This document shows positions 1-12,825 of a DNA stretch of 64,000 bases, in pieces. The notes beneath the pieces are model-generated. The model did not search any database. It was given only the letters and a program-made list of their open reading frames with translations, and was not told the origin of the DNA. Source of the stretch: Pneumocystis sp. 'macacae' (lineage: Eukaryota > Ascomycota > Pneumocystomycetes > Pneumocystales > Pneumocystaceae); the NCBI GenBank assembly GCA_018127085.1, contig CM030723.1, positions 315,685-379,684 on the forward strand. The letters run 5' to 3'. How positions within the stretch are numbered: the stretch's first letter is position 1; each line of letters starts with the position of its first letter. The position numbers were made by a program, and so were the translations under genes.

Positions 1-3000
1 ATTTCTCAATCCTTCCGGTATGTTTTTTTTATTTTTAGTAATTTTATAAAAAAAAATTAATACTGGATATATTTTAGACCAAATGAACAACACGGACCAA
101 TACTTCCTCTTTTAAATATAAACCAAGGACCTTCCTCAAGTAAGAAGCTTTTGAATTTGCTTCAATAGAATTTTTATTTTTACTGATGCTTATTTATGTT
201 TTATAGATACACCAAATACTGGTCAATTTTATGCCCCACAACAATCACATCCTCTTTCATCACTCATGACACCTAATCTACCGAATAATAATTCAATTCC
301 TCTAGGACATCCTCCTCCTTTGCCTTCTTCAACTCGGTATTCACTTCCTTCTTTACATCAACAGCTACCAGGACAACCACCTACACACGACTCACATCAA
401 CCACATCAACCACATACTTCAAACTCCATAGGTATAGCTCAGGATCGCCCAAACTCTCCGTTAGGTAACCAGCTTCCTAATGTGAATATTCAAAATCCAG
501 TTTACAGACCATTAAATGTCAAGGATGCGCTTTCATATCTCGACCAAGTAAAAATCCAGTTTTCAGAACAACCAGATGTGTATAACAGATTTCTCGATAT
601 CATGAAAGATTTTAAATCTCAGAGGTAAATTTAAATTTATTTATAATATTTTCAAAATCTTATAATTAATAAAGCATTGATACATTAGGTGTCATTGAAC
701 GCGTTTCTACGCTTTTTCGTGGCCATCCGAATTTGATTCAGGGTTTCAATACGTTTCTCCCCCCTGGATATAGAGTTGAGTGCTCATTGGATCCTTCAGA
801 CCCTACAGCTATTCGTGTCATTACTCCTTTAGGTACAATGATGACACATTCAGGACTAGGAGGCTCTTTGTCTAGTACGCAAGAAGGAATTCGTGAATCA
901 TGGTCTGCAATACAAGATAATAATATATACAAGTAAATATTTAAACTCATTTTAATGATAATAAACTAATTTTTCAAGTCAATCAGATAATGGAATTTCT
1001 ATAACAGGAAAAAAAGCTCCTGTTGAATTTAATCATGCGATTAACTATGTAAATAAAATAAAGGTATAATTGATATATATTAATTTTTTATATTAATTTT
1101 TAGAATCGATTTTCTAATGAACCAGATACATATAAACGATTTCTTGAAATTTTGCAAACCTATCAAAAGGAACAAAGGTCTATTCAAGATGTGTATGCAG
1201 AAGTGACAATTTTATTTAAAACAGCACCAGATCTTCTTGATGATTTTAAACAGTTTCTCCCTGAAAATAATGCTTCTAATAGCAGTTTATTTGCAGTAGG
1301 CCCTAGATTGCCTCCTGTAGGAAATTTTGCGCCACCAACTATTGTCTCAAATATTACGACTAAAGATAAAAAAAAACGTGTTCAGAATTCCGAACAAAAT
1401 ACACCAATTGGACAAAATCAATCAAAAGTTTAAATATATTTAGTATTTGTTTCAAAATTGCTAACATTTTTAGCGTTCCAAACATTACCATAAACCAAGT
1501 ATAGATCTTTCAAGTGTTAGTCCAGCTCTTATGCCGTCAGTCCCTGAAATTATTGAACCTCCTACACATGCTTCTGCATCAGCTGAAGAACTATCTTTTT
1601 TTGATAAAGTTAAAAAATTTATTGGAAACAAACAAACTTATAACGAATTTCTTAAAGTTTTAAATTTATTTAGTCAAGATATTTTAGATAAAAATTTATT
1701 GGTTGAAAGAGTTTATAATTTTATTGGTGTAAATGAAGAACTTATGGACTGGTTTAAGCGTTTCGTTGGCTATAATGGGAAAGATGATATTATTGAAAAC
1801 ATTCCTGCTCCTCGTCCTAAAGTAGATCTTATGTTATGTAAAGCATACGGACCTAGTTACAGACTATTACCTAAATCGGTATTTTTCTTTAATGTAAGAA
1901 AATTATATATTAATTTCTCTAAGGAAACATTGTTACCGTGTTCTGGGCGCGATGAAATGTGTTGGGAAGTTTTAAACGACGGATGGGTAAGCCATCCAAC
2001 ATGGGCATCAGAAGATTCCAGGTTTGTTGCTCACAAGAAAAATCAATATGAAGAAACACTTCATAAGGTCGAAGAAGAACGTTATGATTATGATTTAAAC
2101 ATTGAAGTTAATTTGCGTACTATACAACTTTTAGAACCTATTGCACAACAAATTTCAAATATGTCAAATGAAGAAAAAAATTCGTTTCGCCTTCCTCCTG
2201 GACTAGGAGGTCAGTCTACAAGCATATATCAAAAAGTTTTGAAAAAAGTATATGATAAGGAACAAGGATTAGAAGTTATTGATGCATTGCATGAGAATCC
2301 TGCAGTGGCAGTTCCTATTATTTTAAAAAGACTAAAACAGAAAGATGAGGAATGGAAAAGAGCGCAGGTAGTATTTTTGTATTTTTTATAAAAAAATTTC
2401 TAAATACAATATAGCGAGAATGGAATAAAGTTTGGAGAGAAACTGAATATAAAAATTTTTATAAAAGTCTTGATCATCAAGGAATAACATTTAAATCAAA
2501 CGACAAAAAGGCTATAACATCTAGAATTCTATTAACTGAAATTGATACATTAAGAAAACAACAGCGAGAAGCATGCATAAATTATTCTAAATCAAAATCA
2601 AAATCTCAATTTAAATATGAATTTCAAGATCAAGATATATTAATAGATATTTTATGTTTACTTTCAAAACAACTCGAACATGCACCCGGCATATCCATAA
2701 GTGATAAAGAGAAATTAGAGAAGTTTTTAAAATACTTTTTCTCATTATTTTTTGAGTTAGATCAGAAAACTGTTATAAACCGTATTAATGCATTTATAAA
2801 TGAAAATTTAGAAGAAATTTCAATCAATCCTATAGAACAAACTTTGCCCCAAACAGAAAATACACCTAATAAAAAACGATCAAAGGATCCTGATTTATTA
2901 AAGGATGTTTTAAAAAAAAATCGGCGAGGACAAGGAAAAGATAAAAATGAAACGTTTATTAGCGGACAGAATAAAGATTTTAATTCAGAAAATGCACCTA

Positions 3001-4428
3001 AAAATGCTTCAAATGAAAAAAATGATTCGATAAAAAATGATATAAATAATTCTAATATATTAGAATCAGCAGAAAGGGCAACCGAAGTATGGATACAACA
3101 CAAAAAAGGAGATTTGACTACAGAACCCATTTCAAATTCTAATGCATCATCAAATCAAACATCTAATGTGAAAAAAAAAAGACATGTTTACAATTTTTTT
3201 ACAAATTCATCATTTTATTGTTTTTATAGAATATTTTATGTATGTCTTGATATAAAAATTTAAACTGGCTTACTTTTTTAGATGCTTTATTCAAGATTGT
3301 TAAAAATAAAATCCATAGAAGACAAAGTCGTAGCTGAAAATCAAGCCAAAAAGCCAAACCCAATAACAATAGAACTAGGACTTCATATCAATCGTTTATC
3401 AGAACTTGAGCTTCCTGTTCTTCCAGATGTCCCTTATTATCAACAACTTCTTGGGTTTTGTCGAAAACTTATTCAAAATGATATTGAACAAAATGGTTTT
3501 GAAGATATTTTACGGTATATGTATGGAATTAATGGCTATCCTTTTTATACTGTTGATAAAGTTGTCTCAGCAATGATAAAACATGTAGGTTTGCATAAAA
3601 TTTAAATAATATTAACTATTTAGTTGCATTCCATAATAACGGATACTAAAAGTGCGGAAATAATTCTTTTATTTGAAAAAGACCGCCAATTAGTCAAAAC
3701 AACTCCTCGACAACAAATTATTTATCGTGTACAAGTAGAGTCAATTCTTGGTCCAGATGAATCACTCTATCGTATTGAATGGGTATAAATTAATTATATT
3801 AGATATAATTATTAACTAATTATAATAGAATGGTCAAGAAAAAACTTTAAGTATCCAATTGATTGGCAAAGATGACCTAACATTAGATCAAGCTGTTTCA
3901 GCAGAAGAAAAATGGTCGTATTACATTGATGCATTTGTTATGTCAAGTCCTACAGAAGGTGTCGCATCAGAACTAGTTAAACCAACATTCTTAAGAAGAA
4001 ACTTACCTCTTGATGATGAGGAAGATGATGAAAATGAAGAAGCACAGCATACAGTGGATTTAATTGATGAAAATTATGTCTCTTCTGGTTTAGAAATCAA
4101 AATTTGTGTTAATACATACAAAATTTTTTTTGTACAAGGAACAGAAGATTCATTTGCTCGAAGTATAAATAAAAGAAAAATAGATAAAGAAAAATATCAA
4201 AAACTTAAAGATAAAAGACAAAATATTTGGAAAGAAAGACTTAATGGTAAAAATGGCTGGAGAATGGGCTTAAGAAATAATGAAGAGGCAAATAAATTAG
4301 AAATTAAAATAAATAATTGGATTAAAAATGGAATCACTGAGTTAAAAATGGAGAATTCCAAAGAAAATAAAGAGAAAAATAAAAACAATACTAAAAATTC
4401 ATATGAAAATAATGAGAATAATTCATAG
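1..4428 (+). CDS. SIN3: SIN3 paired-amphipathic-helix transcriptional corepressor (5' partial)
   Basis: Scaffold of the Sin3-Rpd3 histone deacetylase complex in the nucleus. Exons: <1-17, 78-139, 207-624, 675-932, 979-1063, 1104-1427, 1474-1878, 1924-2367, 2415-3239, 3282-3584, 3624-3782, 3829-4428. Three PAH domains are readable: PAH1 (around 497-770, with [13 protein letters not shown] and [10 protein letters not shown]), PAH2 (around 1030-1265, [15 protein letters not shown] and FKQFLPE) and PAH3 (around 1588-1770). The Sin3 histone-deacetylase-interacting block follows, with [23 protein letters not shown] and [11 protein letters not shown], then the conserved C-terminal region ([23 protein letters not shown]). 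The N-terminus lies upstream of base 1; about 1300 residues are visible. The intron at 1879-1923 is 45 nt, has no stop codon and keeps the frame, so it is easily missed; removing it restores the family spacing. Family assignment is very secure; the short 5' exons are less certain. Confidence 0.93.
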
Positions 4429-5174
4429 AGATATGTTAAAAATGAATATTAAATTTAAACTAAATCAAAATTATCGCATACTTTACAAACTTTATAATTA
4501 TACTATATAATAAGAAATACGTAGTACGTTATAATTATAGTTATTTGTTTTTTCTATTTTAACATTAATTTAGTAATTTTTCAACTTTAAATGTATTATA
4601 GCTCTGTAATCTTAATTCATTCTTTAATTGTGAATTACAGTTATATAATCTGTCTAAATTTTCATAAAATTTATCAATACCGATATAATTCAATATTTAG
4701 ATTTAAAAGTTTTGATAAATTAATAAAAATATTTTAAAAAATTAAAATCTAGTTTACATTTAAGCTATCATAGGTTATATCTAAAATAATGATTTAAAAA
4801 TACAATAATTATATTGTTAAACAACTGTAAAATAATGTATAAAGCTAAAAAAGAGTAAAACAAATATATTCATTTTACCAATATAAAATAATTTAAAAAT
4901 TTAACTTAGACTACTTCAAAAAAATTATAAAAAAAGAATCTAAATATTCTAAATCCAAAATTCTTTGAATATATTTTACATTAATTGATTATTTTAAAAA
5001 TAAAAGCGAGAAACTATTTACGGACATCTGAATATATCAAAACTATACAAATATAAAAATTACAATTGATAATAATATATTGTTATTAAATAATTAATCA
5101 TTATTTAAAAGACTTAATACGTTTAAAAATGCAACCATCATCAAATAAAAAATATTTCAATGCTTCTATACATG
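4429..5174. other. gene-free AT-rich intergenic stretch (convergent SIN3 / PLO1)
   Basis: Lies between the stop codons of two convergent genes. Very AT-rich with many short A and T runs; I see no reading frame with coding character, no RNA gene and no repeat. Confidence 0.7.
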
Positions 5175-7640
5175 TTAACTATAAGATTCCATTTTATCAG
5201 CCCAGCTCAATAACACCTCTTTAGCAAATTTAAATTTCTCAGAAACATCATCATCACAAAGACCTGGTTCTAAAGCATTACCGAGAGACCATGTATGAAA
5301 CTCCCTTTTACTATCAATAAACCTAACTATTCTTCCATTATCAGATAAAATTAATTTACAATGATCCACGAAGTTAAACTAAGTTTTAAATTAAATCGAA
5401 CAAAAAAATCAAAAAACTAACCTGAACTGACTGGTTACTTAATCTAAATATAATAGCATGTTTAGTTCGAAAATAATTTGTCATAAAAGACATATTTTTA
5501 ATACCTGTTGGCTGAAAATCATCTACATTACACGACCATGCTTCAGCTTTAAAAAGATTTTGAACCATATATTTTTTAAAATACTTAAGCAAATAAACCT
5601 TTTTATCTAATTCATCTAAAGGAAATCTTTCAACAGTAAACGATCGCCTTTTAAACATACTTTTTTCCGACTGTGTAATATAATCAAAATGATACTCATC
5701 ACTTGAAAGAATCAAAGTAGTAGAATCATTAAAATAAACGCCAATAGAACCATTCGAAAGTTGATAACCTAAACCATATTTATTAGAATAGTCAACCCAT
5801 TTGTTAATAAATAATGGAGACGTTATAGTAGAAGCATCATCTATTTTATTAAATATAAAAAAATAAAAAATAAAATACGAACAAAACTCAGATGGCATTC
5901 TTTTAGAACGCAATCTCAATGCACAATCCAAATTCAATGCAATATTCCGAAGACCTTGCCAAATATTACTTAATAATTCCATATCCTTAACATCATTCAT
6001 TAAAGACTCTTTAGTAGATACTTTTGACGCTAAGTCTATTGCAGATTTCACAAAATCTTGTGGATTTAAATTTTCTTTTCGATCAACAAGTGAGCATTTA
6101 GAAAAACGTCTTGACAAATTTGACTTAGAATTTACCGAAGATTTAGCTATTTTCATTATAGGCCGAGGACGAATATCATGCGATAAGGAAGTAGGCAAAA
6201 TATTCTCGTTCTCTAGCACTTCCATAACCATACTAACTGTTTGTCCTTCTTTTCCTCCAATATTGCGACCTTTTCCAATACCACACCATGAAGCAACATT
6301 GGTCCATGAACTTTGGCTTCTTTTTATTGAAAGATTATCTTTAGGCCATGCAGGTTCTTGTAACAATGCATGAATTGGTATTTCAGTAGGAAGATATCCA
6401 ATATGAAAAAAAGGATGCTCAGCAATCTCATCAATACAAGGACGATTTACTAAACTACTTAGTTAAGAGAGCCTTAAATCTAATATTCCATACAAGGATC
6501 AGTATCTAATAATGACCCAATAAGATCTTTTGCTTCTAAAGAAATAGGAATATCCTCAGGAAAGACATATCTATTTTCCCGAATATTCCTACAAAAATAA
6601 ATACATTACTAGTATCTTAGAGCATTCTTACTTATATATAGCTTTGACTTCCTTAGACTGAAAAGGAGGTTTGCCAATAAGCATAGCATACATAATGATT
6701 CCAACTGCCCATAAATCAACTTCAAAACTGTGACCTTCTTGTTTTCCAAACAATACTTCCGGAGCAATATAATTTGGTGTCCCACATATTGTTTTTTTCC
6801 TTTCATCATCACTGATTAAAAGTGCAGCAAGCCCAAAATCCCCAATCTTTATATTCATATTTTCATCCAAAAAGAGATTCCCAAGTTTCAAATCACGATG
6901 AATTACTTTCCTAGAATGCATATATTTAGTAGCACCAAGAACCTGAAGCAGAAAAAATCGACACTCAGGCTCAGTAAAACGTTTTCGTTTACGCAGCATA
7001 TCCATAAGTGTCTATTATAAAAAATAATATATCAATTAACTCATAATCCTTTAACTCACCTTATTTTCACATAGCTCAAGAATAAGATAAACGTTTGTTA
7101 CATCTTCAAAACAATCGATAAATTTAACAATATTTGGATGATCCATACTTTGATGTATTTTAATCTCTCCAAAAAGCTACAAATATAAAAAAAAACACAA
7201 AAATGCAATACAAACCTTGGTTCTATTTTTCATAGATCGTAATGTTGTCTTTGCAATAACTTTCGCTGCAAATCGAGCACCTCGTCCATTAGTAACCAAA
7301 AAACATCGCGCAAAACCACCCTATATGCTTATCAAAATCCTCAAAACTTTACTTTTCTTTTAACCTCTCCCAAAAGCACTGACCGTGTATATTCCCTCCC
7401 TCTTTTCCTATCTGTAATATGCATTGGTGGTGTATAGCACAGACTAGATGGCTTTGCATTTTTATTGACTTGCTTCAATTGCTGAGGCATATCATTTGAA
7501 CCCTTATGCATATCATTTGAAACCTTATGCATATCATCACTCAATAAAGGAAGATTATGATACTCTGTATTAGACAAGACGTACTTCTCATGAAAAGAGC
7601 CTCCTATTAACGCTTGTTCTGTTGCATTTGAAGAGATCAT
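5175..7640 (-). CDS. PLO1: Polo-like serine/threonine kinase
   Basis: Mitotic kinase acting at spindle poles, septum initiation and mitotic entry. Exons on the minus strand: 7640-7365, 7320-7216, 7176-7060, 7011-6632, 6588-6494, 6449-5883, 5840-5422, 5378-5175, about 706 residues. Kinase motifs: glycine loop LLGEGGFARCF, ATP-binding lysine in [10 protein letters not shown], catalytic loop [13 protein letters not shown] in IGDFGLAA, activation segment ending [10 protein letters not shown]. The polo-box region has the signature [17 protein letters not shown] and a second box with [14 protein letters not shown]. The 42-nt intron 5882-5841 contains no stop and is a multiple of three; its removal restores polo-box 1. 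The first in-frame ATG of the N-terminal exon is at 7640; the frame is open back to 7685, directly after a TGA, so a short extra 5' exon is possible. A three-copy DMHK-type repeat lies in the N-terminal tail. Family call secure, start uncertain. Confidence 0.93.
7487..7535 (-). repeat. 21-bp tandem repeat inside PLO1 N-terminal exon
   Basis: Two near-identical 21-base units (7487-7507 and 7508-7528) and a partial third. Read on the minus strand they encode three copies of a 7-residue unit ([18 protein letters not shown]). The units keep the reading frame, so copy number can vary without breaking the protein. Confidence 0.85.
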
Positions 7641-8096
7641 TTGTACTGGCACTTCACAAATACTTAATGCTTTTTTCCGTACCAAAACTCACATTATAAA
7701 GCATAATCCAAAAAAATGTTTAGAGATAATCATAAATCTAAAAATATAAGCCAATTCTTCTTTTTAAAGCTTAATTACTTACACATTCAATTATTCTTAT
7801 TTTTAATACATCTAGAAAGGTCACAACAAAAAGGAATCGAGATGGTTGCTTTGACAACTTAGACTATCAGTCCTTCAAATACTATCATATACATATTTAC
7901 AACAAAAAAAATAGAAAAAAAAAAAGATTCTTTCATAATTTAAACATTTTCCATATTTGTTTTGTATATTTTCGTTTATTCTTCAAAAGACGGGAAAAAA
8001 ATCAATTTTTGAGTGAATTGTCTAAAAAAAATAAAAATTATAAATTCATTATAAATTAAATCAAAAGACAGTTCATTATTAAATCTTAGATTGAAA
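7641..8096. other. divergent intergenic region PLO1 / TOP1
   Basis: Carries the promoters of PLO1 (leftward) and TOP1 (rightward). AT-rich, with a poly-A run near 7905-7925. A possible short PLO1 5' exon may lie near 7785 on the minus strand, where an ATG is followed at once by a good donor (GTAAGT). No other gene seen. Confidence 0.5.
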
Positions 8097-8859
8097 ATGG
8101 TTGATGAAAATAATATAGATGATGCATCAGATGATTTAAAAGGACAAAATAAAGCATTAGAAGAAGAATATGTAAAAAATTTATATTCACCAACAAAAAA
8201 TAAAGATAAGGCATTTATATCAATAAACGGAAAAAATACATATTCTGTCATTAAAGCAAATAAAAAACATAAAAAGAGTATTATTAAGTCAGAAGATGAA
8301 TCAAGTGATAACGAAAAACGTTTAGTATTTTACCTTTAAAAGAAAATAGATAATTAATTATTAATAGGAAAAATATCCGAAAAAAACACATAAAGTAACA
8401 AAAGAGGTTTTTTTTTAAAATATATTCATTTTTAGAAAATATTATTAACTTAAATTTAACAGGAAAATACGAAAATTTTTACCAATAATAACTTTGAACT
8501 GTCTGAATTAGAAGATTCAGACTTCCAAATAAAGGATTCAATTTCGTCTAAATCAAATAAAAGGTCTTCATCTAGTACCAATTTAAGTTCAAAAAAATCA
8601 AAGAAAACAGATAATATAGAAACAAATCATAACACTAATTCATTCGAAGAAACCAAAAAATTAACTAAAAAAGTAATCACAAAACCAAAACAAATAAATG
8701 AAACTGAGAATGGATTACCGCTCAAAAACAACATTAAGTCTAGTCAAGAAAGTAATAAAAAAGTTAAAAAATCTAAAAATGAAATAAAAAAAAGTTCTCC
8801 AATTTTTAAAAAAAAATCAAACTCGGAAAAATTAAAAAATCATGAATTATCAGAACTTA

Positions 8860-8890
<31 letters not shown>

Positions 8891-11133
8891 TTATAAATGG
8901 TGGGAACAACAACAAGAGGATGGAACAATTAAATGGACCACATTGGAACATAATGGTGTTATATTTCCTCCTCCATATCAACAACTTCCTTCTTATGTTA
9001 AAATGAAGTATGATGGAAAACCGATTAATCTTCCTCCAGAAGCAGAAGAAGTTGCAGGGTTTTTCGGTGCAATGTTATCTTCAGAACAACATGTTAAAAA
9101 TCCAACTTTTCAAAAAAATTTTTTTTATGATTTTCAGCAAATATGTAAAAAAACAAACGCGGTTGATAGCATACATACATATATATATATATACAGTTAT
9201 CTAACATAATATAGCCTTTTATTCCTGAGAAATTTGAAAAATGTGATTTTACACCTATGTTTGAATATTTTGAAAAGAAAAAAGAAGAAAAGAAAAATAT
9301 GTCTAAGGAAGAAAAAAAAAAATTGAAAGAAGAAAAAGATGCATTAGAAGAGAAATATAAATATTGTTATCTTGATGGGCGCAAAGAAAAAGTAGGCAAT
9401 TTTAGAATTGAGCCACCAGGACTATTTCGTGGACGTGGTGATCATCCTAAAACAGGAAAATTGAAGGTAATCTATAATTTTTTCGACTGATTTAATCTTA
9501 ATTGCTTTTAAGATGAGAGTTCTTCCAGAACAAGTCATTATTAATATAGGAAAAGATGCAACTGTTCCATCACCTCCTCCTGGGCATACATGGAAAGAAG
9601 TACGACATGATAATACAGTAACCTGGCTTGCTACGTGGAACGAAAACGTTAATAATAATGTAAAATATGTATTCTTAAGTGCAGGTAGCTCTTTAAAAGG
9701 TCAAAGTGACTTTAAGAAATATGAAAAAGCACGAAAACTTAAAGTAAATATTAATTTAATAATTAAATAACATTTATGACATTTTTTTTAGATGTATATT
9801 GATGATATTAGAAAACAATATCGAGAAGAGCTTAAAGACGAACTTACAGAGGTTCGTCAAAGAGCAACTGCAATGTATTTGATTGATATATTTGCTCTTA
9901 GAGCAGGAAACGAAAAAGGTGAAGATGAAGCAGATACAGTTGGATGCTGTTCATTAAGATACGAGCATGTATCTTTAAGTCCACCAAATACTGTAGTTTT
10001 TGATTTTCTTGGAAAAGATTCTATAAGATATTATAATGAAGTACAGGTCGATCCACAAGTTTTTAAAAATTTAAAAATTTTTAAACGACCACCCAAAACG
10101 GAAGGTGATATGCTCTTCGATCGTCTTAATGTAAGCTTTATTATAATGGTTTGTTAGCGTATTTATCTTTTTAGACTTCTAAATTAAATAATCATTTAAC
10201 AAGTCTAATGCCTGGTTTATCTGCTAAAGTATTTCGTACACATAACGCATCATATACAATGTCTGAACAACTTAAGAATACACCAGCTGATGCTTCTATA
10301 CCAGATAAGATACTAGCATACAATCGAGCTAATCGTATGGTTGCTATTCTTTGTAATCATCAACGTACAGTTAGTAAAGCTCATGATGCACAAATGGGGA
10401 AAATAGAAGACAAAGTAATTTTAAAGTTATTTATTATCATTATTGTAATTCAATTCAGATTTTAGCATTAAAATATCAAAAAATACGATTACGTAAAGCT
10501 ATTTTAACTATAGAGCCACAATTAAAAAAAAAGCGCCCAGATTTATCAGAAGAGGTTTCAGATATTGATGAACAATGGATTAAAGAACACCAAAAAACTT
10601 TACTAGAAAAAGAACGTGAAAAAATTATAAAAAAATTTGAAAAAGATAATGAAAAACTTTTAAATCAAAATGAAAAACCAATGCCACAAAGTCACTTAGA
10701 AAAATTATTTGAAAAGGTAGATGAAATGGAAAAAAGTTTCAAAATAGAGAATGAAACAGGAAAAGTTGAATCAAAAACAAGAGGTGTAACAGTAGAAAAA
10801 TTAGATCATCAAATTGAAAAAATCAATGAACGAATTAAAAACATGAAAGCATTAATGATTGATAAAGATGAAAATAAGACTACTGCATTAGGGACGTCAA
10901 AAATAAATTACATGTTTGTATTTAATTATTCATTAATACATTAACTTAAGTCATATAGTGATCCTCGATTAACATATGCATGGTGTGCGAAGTATGGAGT
11001 TAATATTGAACGTGTGTTTACAAAGGTTTACAAACAGTCAAAATTTTCCATCTTTTCATCTAACTATTATTTATAGACTTTACGTGAAAAATTTGCATGG
11101 GCTGCCTCTACAACTGCAGATTGGGAATTCTAA
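8097..11133 (+). CDS. TOP1: DNA topoisomerase I (type IB)
   Basis: Relaxes supercoils in the nucleus through a transient 3'-phosphotyrosine nick. Exons: 8097-8324, 8368-8406, 8463-9161, 9215-9466, 9513-9743, 9792-10130, 10175-10414, 10459-10913, 10959-11025, 11077-11133; 868 residues. The N-terminal 240 residues are charged and lysine/serine-rich and end in a long glutamate run (about 8865-8890). The core starts at [14 protein letters not shown] and contains [31 protein letters not shown], and the helix-and-loop set [18 protein letters not shown] and [12 protein letters not shown] lysine-rich linker follows. The catalytic tyrosine lies in GTSKINYIDPR and is encoded at 10909-10911, split from the following isoleucine codon by an intron; 41 residues follow it, as in yeast Top1. 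Start chosen as the first ATG; the N-terminal exons are weakly conserved. Family call secure. Confidence 0.95.
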
Positions 11134-11406
11134 CAAAAAATCATATGATTTTTGTTATTTTGCTACTGTTAACTCTAAATACAATAATCCTTAACACATA
11201 AAACTATTTATGTATCATCCTTTTAATCCTCATTTTTTATTCAAAACTATTTTAAACTATCAATTGAAGAGATGCTATTAAGAATTAAATTATTTGAAGA
11301 AATGGTACTTTTTTTAAAAAAAATTAATATTTTATTTTCATTTTTTAAAAAAGGGGAAAACTATAAAAATTACCGACATTTATTAACGTAAAAAGACCTA
11401 GCAACT

Positions 11407-11884
11407 ATGAAAGGTACAACGATAGATGAGAATATGGATGAAGTAAACTCCTTGCATTTACTGCCTATTGCAAATGTTTTGCGTATTATGAAAACAGGTA
11501 TATTAGAAATAATATTTTAATTTTTTTATACAAATTTAGCACTTCCAAAGAATGCAAAAGTTGCACAAAAAGCAAAAAAATGTATGCAGGAATGTGTTTC
11601 AGAATTTGTTAGCTTTATTACATCAGAAGGTAAATCTTATTAAATAATATGTTTATTGCTTACTTAAAACAGCATCGGAAAAATGTTATCATGAAAAACG
11701 CAAAACAATAAATGGAGAGGATATTTTGTTTGCAATGACAAATTTAGGTTTTGAAAATTATGCAGAGTCTTTGAAAATATATCTTGCAAAGTATAGAGAG
11801 GTTTTTTATCCTTTTTATATATTCTATTTTAACAAAAATATTTTGTAGACATTAAAAATTAGTAGTGAACAAAATACATCTTAA
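11407..11884 (+). CDS. HAP3: CCAAT-binding factor subunit HAP3/NF-YB
   Basis: Histone-fold subunit of the heterotrimeric CCAAT-binding complex, which in fungi controls respiratory and iron-dependent genes. Exons 11407-11497, 11540-11629, 11673-11800, 11849-11884 give 114 residues, a nearly bare NF-YB core. Recognisable core motifs: [72 protein letters not shown]. These are the H2B-like histone-fold helices and the HAP2-contact region. The short N-terminus (about 18 residues) and lack of a C-terminal extension fit a minimal fungal form. The next gene downstream is on the other strand. High confidence in family; splice joints are all in phase. Confidence 0.95.
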
Positions 11885-12356
11885 TATCAACATCAATAAA
11901 ACACAATCTTTTTGTAGTAATATTAGCAACTAGCATTTTTAGTACTATAATTATTTTTCCATATTTTTATGGCAGAAATAGCATTTTATTGCTAAAAAAA
12001 TTAGATTCGTCAAGATGCATATATTTTTCACTAAACAATAGAACAATCAAAACTAATATGTTTATAAAAATATCAATTATACAATTAAATTTAAAACTTG
12101 ATAAACAAATTTTAAGAAATGCAAAATTAGCTAAAAAACAAATGATTATATAAACTTGCAATATTATGTATTTCTCAATATTTAATGAATTAGAGATAAT
12201 CCTTTCCTTTTTACCAACTTAGGCCACTAAATAAAACCAAAATGCATAAAAAATATTATCATCCAAATAGCTATTTATCAAGTCTTTCAAAGGACTTATG
12301 TAATTTCTATATTTAGAAAAGTTTCCTTTTGTTTATGTCTAACTATCCAAAAAAAA
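11885..12356. other. gene-free stretch (convergent HAP3 / OPA3)
   Basis: AT-rich 3' flank shared by HAP3 and OPA3. Only chance open frames without family motifs; nothing else seen. Confidence 0.65.
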
Positions 12357-12825
12357 TTATATCACCTTTTTTAAAACCGATTGCTCAACATATATTCTTA
12401 AAGATGCCACTTGTTTCCGTAATTCCTCAATGTCGTCTGCTACTTTATCTCTGCGTGTTTGTTCTTTCTTACGTGTCCTCCATCCCTCATAAAATATCAA
12501 AGATCCTGCTATAAGACTATAGAATTTTAGCTTTATTTCATTAAATACTTTATAAATTTATATACAACAAAAAAGATTCCGATAAAAAGTCTGCACCGCG
12601 TTCAATTGCATTCTCTTCATTCAAAGGTTGTGCTTTTTTCGCTCTCCTCTGCTTTCCAAGTAAATTCGCCTTCATATGTGCTTCTGTTTTATGCATAACT
12701 TGTGCAAGATCAACACATATCTTTCGAAAATAAGGATGTTGTTTTGCCTGATGCCTTAAATTCGTTGCAATTGGCTTCGACAACGTTTTTATCACCAAAA
12801 ACCCTATTTTTAACGCTAATGACAT
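12357..12825 (-). CDS. OPA3: OPA3-like mitochondrial protein
   Basis: Small mitochondrial protein of the OPA3 family; the human relative is linked to optic atrophy, and its molecular role is poorly defined. Exons 12825-12569 and 12516-12357 give 138 residues. N-terminal MSLALKIGFLVIKTLSKPIA is a typical OPA3 targeting and membrane-proximal segment. It is followed by HPYFRKICVDLAQ, the basic stretch LLGKQRRAKKAQPLNE, and then the family core AIERGADFLSESFFLIAGSL. The second exon ends in a heptad-like helix (DDIEELRKQVASLRIYVEQ) that probably forms a coiled coil. Length is near the family norm (130-180). It is divergent from ATP3 and stands first in a run of four mitochondrial genes. Family call confident; function beyond mitochondrial location is inferred. 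Confidence 0.88.
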
